Below the pieces are notes generated by a model. That model was not told the DNA's origin. It searched no databases and saw only the letters and a program-made list of their open reading frames with translations. The translations under genes and the position numbers were made by a program. A DNA stretch of 64,000 nucleotides. Origin: Stereocaulon alpinum. Lineage: Eukaryota > Ascomycota > Lecanoromycetes > Lecanorales > Stereocaulaceae. The stretch is from contig JAEUBA010000014.1 of the NCBI GenBank assembly GCA_018257865.1, positions 372,001 through 436,000 on the forward strand, read 5' to 3'. Positions 1 to 11,497 of this stretch are shown one piece after another. Every line of letters starts with the position of its first letter. Position 1 is the first letter of the stretch.

Positions 1-2820
1 ACCTGTCGCCGCCACTTTTGTCTCGCAGTACTATCAAGCAACGGAGCCAAAACGAACCACTGTATTAGTTCCCCTGCCTGGGCAAGAGCTCCAGCGCCGA
101 CAGTTAGAGCTTGTAGCAGTAAGTAGGAGAAGAAGTAATTTGATGATTTCGGCAAATCTTCGGCCAGACGAGCTGGTGCAGTTTCTGGGCTATGAGCGAT
201 CTCGTCGATGACAACGGTGATTGCAGATGAGATTGAGACCACGAGAAAGACTTGAAAGAACAGAAAGGCGAAGTAGTACCTCTGCACACTCAATTCCACC
301 GCCATGCCCGTATGGTCACCTTGAGTCTTAGCGAGGAACCGTAGGATGAGGGGTAGAAGGACCAAGAGCAGAGCGAGAAGTCCTGGAGGCAGAACACCTT
401 GGATCGCGAATTTCAGCACATTCGGAATCTTCTTGAGCCATTCTAACCACTTGTAATTGTCTCCGAGCTCGTTAAGATTCGCCAGTGCACCTGTGAACGA
501 GACGGGGATTGCCCATCCGATCACCATGCCCACAATGATAATAACCACGGCGCTTGTCCGAATGTAGGACTCCCACCACCTGATGGACATATTGTCCCAA
601 ATGACATCGTCCGGAGAGATTTCAACGGCCCTCGGCGCCATTTGGGCAGGTGTGTGGTGGCTAACAGCTTGACAAGCCATGTGCGCAGCGACCTGGTGAT
701 TAAATTGTATGAAGGCGGAATTCAACAACGGATACTTTTCCGGCTCGCGCTGATCCTGTTCGATCTCTAGGTTCAGGCGAGCTACTTCTCTTCGGTAGTA
801 ATCGATTGTGTCAACCTTCTTTCCCAATAAAGGCAGCGAGATCATCCATTGCCAGCCAAATATAGGAAGCCGCATGGTTTCGCGATCCTTGTCTCTTAGA
901 TATTTCTTCCATAGCGGCTTCCCACTGTTGGGGTTATAATCTTCGTTGAAGGCGACCGGGTATGTTCCTGCCTTGATTTCACCCGCTCTACTCTTTGTCG
1001 ATCTGGACTGTTTCGATGGCTTGTTCCCCTTTTCTAGGCCTATATGGGAATCTGGGCCATTGACTGTTGCTTGAGGATTGCACCCTGGAGTCATCGGACT
1101 CGGACGACCTAGTGGGAACTCATCTTCTTCTAAGCCATGGGGGGTAGGGCTGGGAACTCCGTAGGGTTTGACTTTTCCTCGCTTCCAGAATTTCAGCCTG
1201 GACATATGAATATCACCAACTCCGCCAAGACCCTGGGGCTGGTGCAGAACATCCGAATTGACGGAGTTTCTGTTGACCCTCGAATCGACTGGTGCGCCAT
1301 CGATGCCTAGACCTTGATGTCCCGCGTTCGATTGTGAACCTGAGTGTACTGCACCGTCCTGTGAAACGCCATGCTTCATCGTGATATCATTGGATATTCC
1401 TCGTACGCTTGGGTCTTGATTTCTTCGACTTGCATCGTGGGCTTTATGGTGGCCAGCTTCAGGAGATACGGAGCGTGACCGCGAACCATCGAAGCGAAGT
1501 TTGGCCCTTGCCTCACTCCTAGTATCTGCTGTGTTGGGAACAAAGCCTCCTGTTGTGTTTAATCGCTCATCAATATTCTTTCCAACATGCCTCAAGCCGC
1601 CAAAGACGGTCTTCCCAACAGTACCGATTCCGTGCCCAACAGCGTCCACTCCTTGTCCTAGGATAGGGACTGGGAGTATATGAATTTTTCGGTCTAGAGA
1701 CTGCTCCTTCCAAGGCTCACATGAAGACTCAGCTAGTGCCTCTTCGATCGTGTGCCGCACTTGATGTGGGTCGCCGGAGCTGATTCCATCGACTTGGGCC
1801 ATGGCTAGCCTTTGGTCATTGGGGAAATGCATCCTATCCTCTTTAGCCTTCTTTCCGCCTGCTTTCTTTGCCTCTTCCATGACCTTTCCTGACTGGGCCT
1901 TTTTCGCCTTCTTTATCAAATTGGTTTCTGCAGACTCCAGAGCCTTAGCGAGTTTATTACGTCGCTTGATCTTGTCATTAAGGTCATCGAAATTACGATT
2001 GATCCAAATGTTGCGGATTCCACCTGGGAAAACGTCATAAAGTCCATCAAGAGCCTCGAAGGTACACCACTTTGTGGGTATAGCAGTGACAAGGACCGTT
2101 GTGGCTGAAGCACGCAAACGATGTTGTGGGGAGGTCAAGTAATCTTGGCGTAGACGAATGTACCCTCTGAGCTCGTCAAAGAACACAAAACACGTCCAGA
2201 TGACTACGCCAACGGCCAAAACGAGATGAGCCCAATATCTGTTTGTATTCTGAGGACGTACGTTGCCCCAAGCAAGCTGATCAAGCCCTTCAACATTCTG
2301 CCACTTGCCGTTTTTAAAGGATCCTTCTTCCGCGAAATGGTCCCCTCTGCCGCCTATGAGATTTAATGGAAGGAGGATCGGCATTATGATGAATGCCATG
2401 GGAATGAAGATCTTGAGTAGGGCTCTCAAATAGCGTAGGAAGAAATAGGCGTCCAGTCCACATTTCTTTATGAAGTCCAAGTTCGAAGTCTTGAACACTG
2501 GTATCAGCCATTGGAAGAGGCCTTTCGGAGGTGCTTCCGTCCGCTCACGCTCAGGTACGAGGAATGTGCGTGGCGCGCTGCTGAATGGTCAGTGTGGCTT
2601 GTTAGGACTTTGGAAGAATGGCTGACTAGATTCTGCTTAATTTGCTTTTCAGTAAGATAAAGAGTGCAAATTGGGCACCGAATATGGCGAAACCGACGGC
2701 TGACGCGGCAAGTAACGCGTTGAGCGTTTGCCCACTGCTTTGTGCACCCTTTCCAGCGGTAGCTTGGAAAGTACCACTGAGAGAAGTAGGTATCGACGAT
2801 GGAGAGGCGGGAGATGCCAT
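1..2820 (-). CDS. CSC1/DUF221-family calcium-permeable stress-gated channel (3' end cut by window)
   Basis: Two exons are visible: 2820-2627 and 2580 down to the window edge, separated by a 46-nt intron with a weak GTCAGC donor and CATTCAG acceptor. The 924 residues present begin with an N-terminal membrane helix (about residues 30-55, RSN1_TM region), two more helices near YFFLRYLRALLKIFIPM and YWAHLVLAVGVVIWTCFVFF, then the cytosolic PHM7-type domain. This holds LVTAIPTKW and the conserved LPLLGKKVDTIDYYR block. The 7-helix pore region follows and is truncated at the P-LLDSTARQKW segment. Known members are plasma-membrane or ER osmosensitive cation channels (OSCA/TMEM63 relatives). Odd: a hydrophilic insert of roughly 300 residues (about 270-615), rich in K/A, then S/G/H/N, splits the cytosolic domain. 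The start is the first ATG of exon 1. Family call is firm; the transported ion is inferred. Confidence 0.9.
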
Positions 2821-3855
2821 GTTGCTAAAGGAGCATGAAAAGCAGCGAGCACGAGCTTTGGAGTATCGTCCAGCTTCTTGTAAGTGTTGATGGACACCTG
2901 GATGACTACCAGAGTCGTCGGAATAGTGTCACTTCGTAGCAGTTTGGCAGACGAGTCACAAGGCCCGGAAATGTACAAGTATTAGGGTAAAGGCGATGAA
3001 AGATGATCGTGCTATCAAGGACTGTGCATAATGAGGTAGCACGACGAGACAATGTCGGGTGCGTGCTATAATTAAAGGCTCCAAGCATTCCAAGATCCAG
3101 TCTTGTATGGCTTGTTTGTAGTTGCCGCAAGAGTTCTTTCTTGATTGAAGGAGAACCATTGACGCGATTTAAACAATGCCAAGACATTCTATTAACAGCC
3201 CAATGCCCATACTATCAACCTTAGTGGCGCTAATCTTCAGACCCAATGGGGCCCATCCTTGCCCAGTCGACTGATATTTCACGGCGTCAAACGTGGTACC
3301 GGATCGCGATGGTGTAAGGAGTATACCCACCCTTGATGGTATCTTTGCGCTCATTCGAGCACATTTGGAGCCCAGTGACGGATCCCAAGCATGGCTCAGC
3401 AGGGGTGCAGAGCCGCAGCGGGGCAGACTTGGTTGGCAGCGGGGCCTCCGGATGGACAGAGAAATTCATCGACGCTTTCAACATTCGCTTCATGTTCAAG
3501 TTTACAATTGCATGCATGACGAGCCTCGAACATTAGAAGGTAAGAAGGAGCAGAAAATCTCGCCCCGCATTTTCATCTTGCTGCGCCGTCCCACAATCCT
3601 TGCGCAGGTGGCAGATTGGTCAGTTCGTGCATCGATGACAAAGCCATGACCACGTACGATAGCACCCACTCGAGCTGTTTGGGGCGCCCAAACTACTACA
3701 ATAAGTTGCTAATACTCAATCATGTAGAATTTATTAGTTACCACAGTGCGCTGCCTTTATCTTCCAAGCATACTGTCGGTGGTGCCCCAACGCCGGGCCA
3801 TACGGGCCACATATAATATCCTACATCTCTCCCATATTTCGACGTACCAGACAAG
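2821..3855. other. Intergenic, divergent promoter between channel and hexokinase
   Basis: About 1 kb between two divergently transcribed genes. Several short ORFs occur on both strands, but none has a homologue I recognise or a convincing intron structure. I see no RNA gene or repeat. Confidence 0.5.
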
Positions 3856-5478
3856 ATGGTCGGCTTAGGACCGAGGCGGCAGCCTTCCCGCAAGGGTACG
3901 TCTTCCCACATGATGTGTTGCGCAGGTTGCTGATGGGGAGTAGGGTCAATGGCCGATGTGCCTGACGATCTCCTTGAACAGATCAAGTACTTGGAGAGGA
4001 TCTTCACAGTGGACCAGGCCAAGCTGAAAGAGGTGACTACCCAGTTCGTCAAGGAGCTGGAAAAGGGAAAGTCGTCCGCCCCTTCTAGTGGTGTAATCAT
4101 CGCTAACACCCAGACAGGTCTCAGCGTCGAAGGTGGCAGCATTGTCAGTGAAACTATGGAGTACAACCATGCGGACTGCTGATAATTTCCGCAGCCAATG
4201 AATCCGACATGGGTCATGGGATTCCCTGATGGTTACGAAACCGGAACCTACCTTGCCCTTGACATGGGAGGGACAAATCTTCGTGTCTGCGAGATCATCC
4301 TGCTCGAAGAAAAGGGCGAATTCGACATCATACAATCAAAATATCGGATGCCGGACGAATTGAAGACCGGCGAGTCTGAAGAGCTGTGGGAATATATCGC
4401 CGATTGTATCCAACAATTCATCGAATACCACCATGAAGTGGAAGATCTGCAGCAATTAGACAAGATTCCTCTTGGCTTCACGTTCTCGTTCCCAGCAACT
4501 CAAACATACATCGATAATGGTGTTCTCCAACGCTGGACCAAAGGCTTTGATATAAAAGGCGTCGAAGGCAAGGATGTCGCGCCGATGTTTGAAGCAGCCA
4601 TTGCTAGGCGGAAATTGCCCATCCGGCTCAGTGCTCTTATAAACGACACCACAGGAACGCTCATCGCCTCAGCATATACAGATGATACTATGAGGATTGG
4701 CTGCATCTTCGGTACAGGCTGCAATGCCGCGTACATGGAGAATTGCGGTTCCGTACCAAAGATTGCCTCCTACAATTTGCCTCCTGACATGCCTATTGCC
4801 ATCAATTGCGAATACGGCGCCTTTGACAACGAGCACTATGTCCTCCCTCGCACACCGTACGACATCGTCATTGACGAAGACTCCCCTCGCCCTGGTCAAC
4901 AAGCCTTTGAGAAGATGATAGCAGGTCTCTACCTTGGTGAACTCTTCCGCCTCGTACTGGTCGATCTGCACGACAACAAAAGCTGCGAATTCTTCTCAGG
5001 CCAGGATATCAGCAGATTGCGAAAAGCATACACCCTCGACTCCTCCTTCCTCTCCATGATCGAAGAAGACCCATTCGAGAACTTGTCAGAAACGGGCGAT
5101 CTCTTCCGCAGAGAATTACACATTAGGGCAAAACAGCCCGAACTCGAACTCTGTCGCCGTCTGGCCGAACTCATTGGTACTCGAGCTGCTCGTCTGTCCG
5201 CATGTGGCGTTGCCGCTATCTGCATCAAGAAGGACATAAAGTCCTGCCACGTAGGCGCCGACGGCAGCGTCTTCAACAAGTACCCGCATTTCAAAGCACG
5301 AGGAGCTGTGGCGTTGAGAGAGATACTAGACTGGAAGAAAGACCAGAAAGATCCGATTAGTATCCTAGCCGCTGAAGACGGAAGTGGTGTTGGAGCTGCT
5401 CTCATCGCTGCTCTCACAATCAAAAGAGTCAAGGAAGGTAACTTGGCGGGTATCAGGAATGTCGAAGGAATGATCTAG
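3856..5478 (+). CDS. Hexokinase
   Basis: ATP-dependent phosphorylation of hexoses at C6, first step of glycolysis, cytosolic. Exons 3856-3895, 3944-4143 and 4195-5478 give 507 residues. The start MVGLGPRRQPSRKG is typical of filamentous-fungal hexokinases and lies upstream of the in-frame ATG at 3949. Introns are 48 nt (GTACGT...TAG) and 51 nt (GTCAGT...GCAG). Visible motifs: phosphate-binding LALDMGGTN at about 100-108, sugar-binding LGFTFSFP at about 173-180 followed by LQRWTKGF, and LINDTTGT with the catalytic Asp near 231. IFGTGCNAAYME and the C-terminal GSGVGAAL ATP-site glycines are also present. Odd: a 17-residue insert (4067-4117) sits between ELEKG and LSVEGGSI, where family members run directly on. 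It looks like an intron with a GA donor (see findings); without it the protein is 490 residues. Hexokinase versus glucokinase cannot be settled by eye, but the N-terminus favours hexokinase. Confidence 0.95.
4067..4117 (+). other. Intron-like 51-nt in-frame insert with GA...AG ends in hexokinase
   Basis: The insert begins GAAAGT after codon AAG plus one G, contains a CTAAC branch-type site (4103-4107) and ends CAGACAG. Removing it restores the usual hexokinase reading ELEKG-LSVEGG. No GT donor nearby gives an in-frame product with these acceptors. It is either a retained former intron or a non-canonical GA-AG intron. Confidence 0.6.
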
Positions 5479-6038
5479 AGCGCTGCGTAGGCATTGAGCG
5501 CAGGACATAAAGTGGGACAATTATGACACGACGCTATGCCTGGACTCTGGATAGACATATAGACTTTACATACTATAGGAAAGATCATTGTTCCAACGTT
5601 CCTTTACCGTCTGATTTGGCGGCTTTCATTGGCCGTTGAGGAAGATGGTATTTTCCACTGCTCCCCTTGAGCAAAGTGTGCTCGAATTCTGCTCTCACGA
5701 AGCCAATAAGTCCTACTTTCCAACTCCTCAGGAGCAAACAAAGGCTGTATTCCGCTGCTCCCTTGAGGGAGGGATTGCTGACTTTCTGCTCGTTAGTCGA
5801 ACATATACACAGGCTTGGTACTTAGCTGGAGCGAATAAAGTAAGAACTCAGTCACGAGTTTTGCTGCGAGTATACCACGACTTTCAACAGCTATAGAAGG
5901 TGAAACCTCGTCTAGGTATGAATGTTCTTGTAGCACTTCATCGCCATCTTCGCGCTTATCCCCTGCGTACACTTTCGTCACAAGCATTATTCTCTCCTCA
6001 CCCGTCATACACGTTATCATTCTCAACCGCTCTAACCT
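5479..6038. other. Intergenic, convergent 3' ends
   Basis: Lies between the 3' ends of hexokinase and Utp18. It holds only a short TTG-initiated ORF with no recognisable product. A loosely repeated CTGCTCCCCTTGAG-like segment occurs near 5660 and 5755. Confidence 0.4.
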
Positions 6039-8001
6039 CTACCCTCTGACCTCCCATAACCTAACCTTCCCCTGCTCATTCCCCACAGCCAACATCTCCC
6101 CATTAGGCGCCCACGCCACACTAGTAATCCTCCCCAACGGCGTAGAGCTCGTAGGCCAATTCCTATAAACAGTACAACTAGGCAAATGCACCAGTCTCAA
6201 CGCATCCCTCTTCCAGCGACTAGCCATACACAAGACCTGTCCGTCAGGGGAGAACTGCAAATGCGAGGTAGGTGTGGTGAGTTGATCGAATGCGCGGACG
6301 GGCTTGGGCCGTTCGGGAACACTGGATGCGTTGGTCCATTTTCTGCGGTCGTAAATGTTTACGATGCCGCTGGAGCTGCCGACTGCGATCCACCTATCTC
6401 CGCCTAGGGGTTGGGGACCTGCGCCGTGGCCTCCGAGTGCGACGACTGTTGTGCCGACGGCGCCTTCGTCGATCCAGCGCGCTACTACTCTCTTTTCTCG
6501 TCCGTCCCATTCGACGGCTTCGCCGCCTTTGCCGATAACGACCATGCCTTCACCATCACCCCACCATTCGAAGTCTGCGACACCGCCTTTGCCTTCGACG
6601 CGGACTTCTGCTACCCATTGACTTGTGTTTGCGTCGAGGATGTTGATCGTACCACCGCCTTTTCGGCTGGAGCCAACGAGACCCATCCATCGCCCACAGG
6701 GGCTAAGTTTGAAGCGCTCCATGCTCCTTTGATTCTCTCCATGTCCGATGATTCGTGAGACCTTTTCGACTTTGCCAGATTCGAGATCCCAGATGTGGAA
6801 GTAGCGGCGGCGGCCGGAGAAGAAGATGCGGTTGCCGGAGGGAGGGTGGAAGAGGGATGTGGTTAGGGGTGTGGACCGGAGGTGGAGGGTCGTGAGAATT
6901 GGGTTTGGGTTTGGTGGGTGAGGGGAGATGTGATGAAGGGTTACGGTTGAGGAGGGGCCAGAAGAAAGGAGGAGAGGGTGTCCAGGGTGAAATTGGAGGG
7001 ACGCTATCGAGGACTGGGTTGGTTGTGTTAGTGAGAAAAGACTGTGGGTATTAGGGAGGTAATTACAGGTTGGGCAGTGCCGACGTCTTTGATACGGTGG
7101 ATGTCGATTACTTCTGGACGAAGCTTTTTCCGAGATGTGGAAGCTGTGGGAGTGGGTTGTGTGAGGCTTGTTGCATTTTGAAGAAGTCTAGCCAGAGGTT
7201 GTGTAGACAAGTCGTCGGAGTCAAGTGACATCTCATCAGCAGAGTTGTTGACATCTGAGCTGTCAGAGCTATTCGAGGTCTTGCGTCTCTTCCTGTGGGC
7301 TCGTGTCTTAGCTGCTGAAGGGTTCGCCCATTCTGGGACTGGGTATAATCGTTCGAATTGACGTCGCAGGCGCTTTGTATATTCCTTACCATTGACGAGG
7401 TCTTCTGTCTCAGATACGCGGAGCTTACGCAGTCGAGGATTGGACGCTAAAGAGACGACAATCCGCTCATCATCGCTATCAACCCAAGCGGGAGGGTCCC
7501 CACCATCGGATTGGGCTCCATCTCCTTCAGAAGTGGCAGTTGGCAACAGATCTGGAATATGGACGGCTGACGGCTTCGAGTCAAGGAAGAAGAGCTTGAG
7601 GAAGATCAGTCTGGTGCATTAGAATTAGTTGATTCGGTGAATGTACAAACATCCGCGTCGTCAATGTCTTCCATGCCATTCTCTAGAAGATCGCCAGGCT
7701 GCTCCTGCTTACTCCACATTTTCCCTGACTTATCCAGAGCAGTAGGCTCCGATCTATGTGATTTTAATCGCTCATGAAAGCCAGTATCGTCGCCAAAAAC
7801 GAGCTTTTCGAGCTCCAGTTCAGTGTCGTCCTTCTCCATTGCATCATCACTATCGCCTTCACTAAGACTCAATCTTTCAGACATGTTAGAAGGCTCAACC
7901 ATGTTCTTGTTCTGGAAGTGGGTGTCCTGTTTGAGGAGTGCTGATCGAGACATCGTATCGCAAACAGATTTCGTCCAAAGGTGTTTGAAAGTTTTGAGCA
8001 T
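6039..8001 (-). CDS. UTP18: U3 snoRNA-associated WD40 protein Utp18
   Basis: Component of the SSU processome that matures 18S pre-rRNA in the nucleolus. Exons 8001-7651, 7594-7067 and 7013-6039 give 617 residues; introns are 56 and 53 nt. The acidic N-terminus carries the family block ELELEKLVFGDD, then LFFLDSKPSAV and a long S/D-rich charged linker. The WD40 propeller starts at SSIASLQFHPGHPLLLSSGP and ends ITSVAWAPNGEMLAVGNEQGKVRLWEV. Joining across the introns restores the conserved stretches DDAD-LFFLD and TAQP-SSIASLQF, which supports both splice pairs. The start is uncertain: in-frame ATGs at 8001, 7953 and 7884 all have a purine at -3, and the shorter starts would give 601 or 578 residues. 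Confidence 0.9.
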
Positions 8002-8596
8002 GGCCGAGTCTTCTGGGGAAGACGGTTCGGCCCGTCGATTTCCCGCTTAGGGCTTCACGCGCTGATTGCTGGCAGTCCCTCGCATGTATGAGGTACAACC
8101 CTATTACAATTCAACATATCATGTTAATCAGCTTCAAGGCTTCTCAATACATTAAACTTTAGCCCACCAAGCCATCTACGGTTGAGAGTCAATCCTCAAA
8201 GAATATCAGCAGCGATATCAGACTTGGCACGTAAGCCATCTCTACTCAGATAATCTTCAAGAAAAGTCCCGCACGATGCTGGAGAGCCTTATGCATGGCA
8301 TAAGAATGTGCGAGCACATCAAAGAGCATGGGTCATGTTGATCATCTTGCTGAGTGTCTAGCTTTGCTGAGCATAAAAGGATCATGATCATGATCATGGA
8401 GTAGGAATGCTACTTGTGTCATCCTTCTCGAACGGTGCGGTCCCTAGCTCATTGTCACTCAAGAATACCATGCATGTTAGCTCCGCTATGGAACTACATC
8501 GGCTGCTATTGCAGCGTTCGAATAATCTGGTTCCGGCCACAATCACAACATCTTTCCCTCCAAGATTCTCCAGCTCACACCCTATCCAATTCAGCT
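8002..8596. other. Intergenic
   Basis: Separates two genes on the same strand, so it holds the UTP18 promoter and the membrane-protein 3' end. A short ATCATG triplication sits near 8380-8398. I see no gene. Confidence 0.4.
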
Positions 8597-9776
8597 TCAT
8601 GCATAAAGCCATGTGAACCAACACTCAACCAAGACAGGGACGAATATGGTCACTGCCACTATCTGCCCGAACGTCCACTGACCATCCATATCCTGGTTTC
8701 CTGAAGCCTGAGAGACCTGTTCCTGGAAAGTCCGCAGTCTGAACACCGTCCACAGCTGGCTCACAGCAATGATGGGGATCGCTATGAAGAGTGTAACCGA
8801 CGAGAGGAATTCCAAGCTCCGCCCTTTCAGCCAGCGCTCGTGGATACAACGAAATAGGCGTGAGTCCACATGCTGTCTCTGTATAGCTAGCCAGACAACC
8901 TTAGCTAGCCCCAATAAGCAGACGAAGAGAGAGCCAACGACGCTGAACACATCCATGGCGATGATCTCTTTACTCGTGACTGGAGGTATATTGGCTACGC
9001 AAACCGCCTGTATCACATCCCATTCAGCTGTCGAGATAATCGGATTGCTTCCGCCTATCATATTTGGCCCGAAAGTCTCCATCATCCTGCTAAGGAATGG
9101 ATAGATGAAGAGCAACAAGCAAAGAGCGAATAAAATGAATCGCAGTTGCTCTTTGCGGTCTTTGCTCTTTTGCTCCTTAAGAATTTCTGTGCTAGCTTTC
9201 GCTGATCGCTCTCGTAGAAGCTTCGGATTGAATGGAACGTACATTATCGGAAGCATGGTCAGGATTGAGACTGCCCAGGTGATTTTGGCAGTGCTGTCAC
9301 CCATGCCGCTGGCATTGACGCCGAAGTCAAGTTGGGAGAGCACTACTATGCAGGCGAGCTGGATAGAGAATGTAAAGAAGACTGCGCAGTCGTGAAACGT
9401 GCTGCAGCCTCGTGCAGTCACGGCTAAGCAACGGTCGAGCAAAGCGGCGTTGCTGGCTTTTTGACAACGGGCTTCCTTGCGGCGGAGGGGATATAATGCT
9501 AGGACTAGACAAAACCCAAGGGCATTCTCGATGGTATACCCAACGATCATCTTGTCTGCAACTTAGTTATGATTTGGTACAGTAGGGTACCTCACTTACC
9601 CCAATACCAGAGATGTCCGGATTGCCTGAGCCCCAGAGGGCATTACAGACTTGGGTTTTGCAGTGATCGACCAGTGTCAGGTTATTGGCCGTTACACTCC
9701 TGATAGTAGCAATGTAATTTGGAAAGCTTGTTCTCGACGCAAACTTCGAGCAATCAATGCTTGTAGTGTTCGCCAT
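8597..9776 (-). CDS. Fungal seven-helix integral membrane protein of unknown function
   Basis: Exons 9776-9600 and 9550-8597, joined across a 49-nt GTAAGT...AAG intron, give 376 residues; the join reads NPDISGIG-MIVGYTIENALGF. The N-terminal 59 residues are outside the membrane and contain CKTQVCNALWGSGN, a cysteine-bearing block I associate with a broad family of uncharacterised fungal membrane proteins. Seven hydrophobic helices follow, including GFCLVLALYPL, FSIQLACIVVL, WAVSILTMLPIMYV, FILFALCLLLFIYPFL, VVGSLFVCLLGLAKVV, TLFIAIPIIAVSQLW and the final IVAVTIFVPVLVECWFTWLY. There is no cleavable signal peptide. Topology resembles a receptor-like 7TM protein, but no ligand or G-protein motif is visible, so I assign no function. 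Confidence 0.8.
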
Positions 9777-10129
9777 CAGGCTTTCACCGTTTCACGGAGC
9801 TGTGTCTGGAGAACCGATTGATGTGAGGTTCTCACTGCGCTTTTCGCTTTGCAGATCTTTCGTACTAGGCTACAACCGACCTAAAACCGAACGTTTCAGC
9901 CTCACTTCTCCTAGTAAGACCTCATGTCTCCCCGCTCTCGATTCTCTAACGAGCCATTGGCTCGTGCCACAGCGATTACAGTGGCCTTCCAACCCAGGCA
10001 AGCACTGTGATTGCGCCAAGTCTTGCACTGAGTTTACTTCTTAGCTTCAAGCCAAGGTGAGCACACTTCCTTAAGTCTAACAATCGCCCTGCAGGCGTCA
10101 GAGGCAACGATAAGCTGACGCCTATCAAG
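9777..10129. other. Intergenic, divergent promoter
   Basis: Lies between the 7TM gene and the small membrane-protein gene. Only shadow ORFs are present. Confidence 0.4.
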
Positions 10130-10650
10130 ATGAGCACGTTTGATGGAGACCCGCAGCGAACCACGACTACTCTGCTACCACCAGTAGCAACGTCGTTCGA
10201 CACAAGCATCGCCAATCCCAAGGCACCGTCGCCTACAAGTATCTCATTACCCAGCCCATCAGCAGGTCCCCCATCAGCCGTTCCCCCATCCGTTACTTCC
10301 CTCATCGATACAGGTACTAGCTAGCGTCAGCCATTCGGTGAAGGGAAAGACCGTGCTGAAGTCTTCACCCAGGGTTCAATGCAGGCGAGAAAATCGGAAC
10401 TGCCATTGGGTGTATAGTGGTGCTTGCGGTCTTCGTATGGTGGTAAGCCTCGTCCTACATACATGCGGAGGTGCTGCGGTTTACGATGCAAGAAAGGTTC
10501 TGGCCCAAAAAATGGAAGCGCAGACCCAAATTAAAAGCTGATACTCCCCAACCCGCCATGTCAGAGGCCAAGCAGAATCCTGAGATAGAAATAATTGGAG
10601 CCAAAGGCGGAGATGATAAACACTTGCCTAGTAGGGTCAAGACGATATGA
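10130..10650 (+). CDS. Small single-pass membrane protein, three exons (predicted)
   Basis: Assembled here from exons 10130-10313, 10385-10442 and 10497-10650 (131 residues); no single ORF shows it. The N-terminal 61 residues are S/T/P-rich (PPSAVPPSVTSLIDTG). The join across the first intron (GTACTAG...ATGCAG) leads into a clear transmembrane helix, EKIGTAIGCIVVLAVFVWW. The second intron (GTAAGC...AAAG) leads to a basic stop-transfer segment, WPKKWKRRPKLK, and a hydrophilic tail ending at TGA. The helix-plus-positive-cluster architecture appearing only after splicing is the main support. The second acceptor is not the first AG and its branch site is poor. I recognise no family; an O-glycosylated surface protein is possible. 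The start could be further upstream. Confidence 0.5.
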
Positions 10651-11347
10651 AGCGGACTGTATGCTTTACACTAAGTTATCTAAATGATAACGGGAACATA
10701 CAACACAGCGAGTTGGACTGTTGCCGTCGAACACTGACATCTATGAGGTCCACGATAGATCTAGTATGCGCCGCCAAACATGTGGCAAATGTTCGAGTCA
10801 TCATAATCTTAGCGTTTTAGAGGGAACTTGAGGTGTTGACTCTGTATCCAATCGAAAAAGCAAGTCCATCTTTGTCAAACGAAGAGCACATGGCATAAGT
10901 CCTGTATTGCAAGCAGAGGAGAACCAAAGAGACTCAGGTAGTAATAGAATAGGTCACCGAACGTTCTAAGCATGAGACAGAAGAGTCTACTCTCATAGGG
11001 CGGCAGAAGTTGCAATATGCAAAGACAGATTCCCGTCGCAGAACTTGTAAAGACTGACTACATCCACGAGTGAGCACCGTAGTCGACCAAAGTCCCGTCA
11101 AATAGAACATCACAATCGTCAAAAGGCCGAAGGCGTGCGAACACACAAACAACAAGCCAATCCATGTGTCACCAAGGATCATATATGCGCAGTTGAAGAA
11201 AAACATTATGGACGTCAGCAAGCATACAACAGATCCTCAAGATCGCTCGGACCCGGAACACCGCGCCCTAGTGCAGGAACGCACACTCAACCATAGGAGC
11301 TCATCTAATTCCACCTCCCAAAAAACGCAGCGCACCGCACCGCTGGT

Positions 11348-11375
11348 GCTCGCGCTCGTGCTCGTGCTCGTGCTC
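11348..11375. repeat. GCTCGT hexanucleotide microsatellite
   Basis: Imperfect tandem copies of GCTCGT in intergenic DNA. Confidence 0.8.
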
Positions 11376-11469
11376 AATTACCCAGAAGAAACTTACAACG
11401 CGACCACTCAATATCCAAAGTCGATGCGCACAAAGCGGCGTCTTCGCTAACTTAACCAGGTTCTTTCTC

Positions 11470-11497
11470 AAAAAAAAAAAAAAAAAGAAAAAAAAAG
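11470..11497. repeat. Poly-A tract
   Basis: Run of A interrupted by one G, in the same intergenic stretch. Confidence 0.85.

Noticed and set aside
3293..3649. 118-codon ORF in the hexokinase upstream region
   Set aside because: No conserved motif, overlaps other chance ORFs and lies in a divergent promoter interval.
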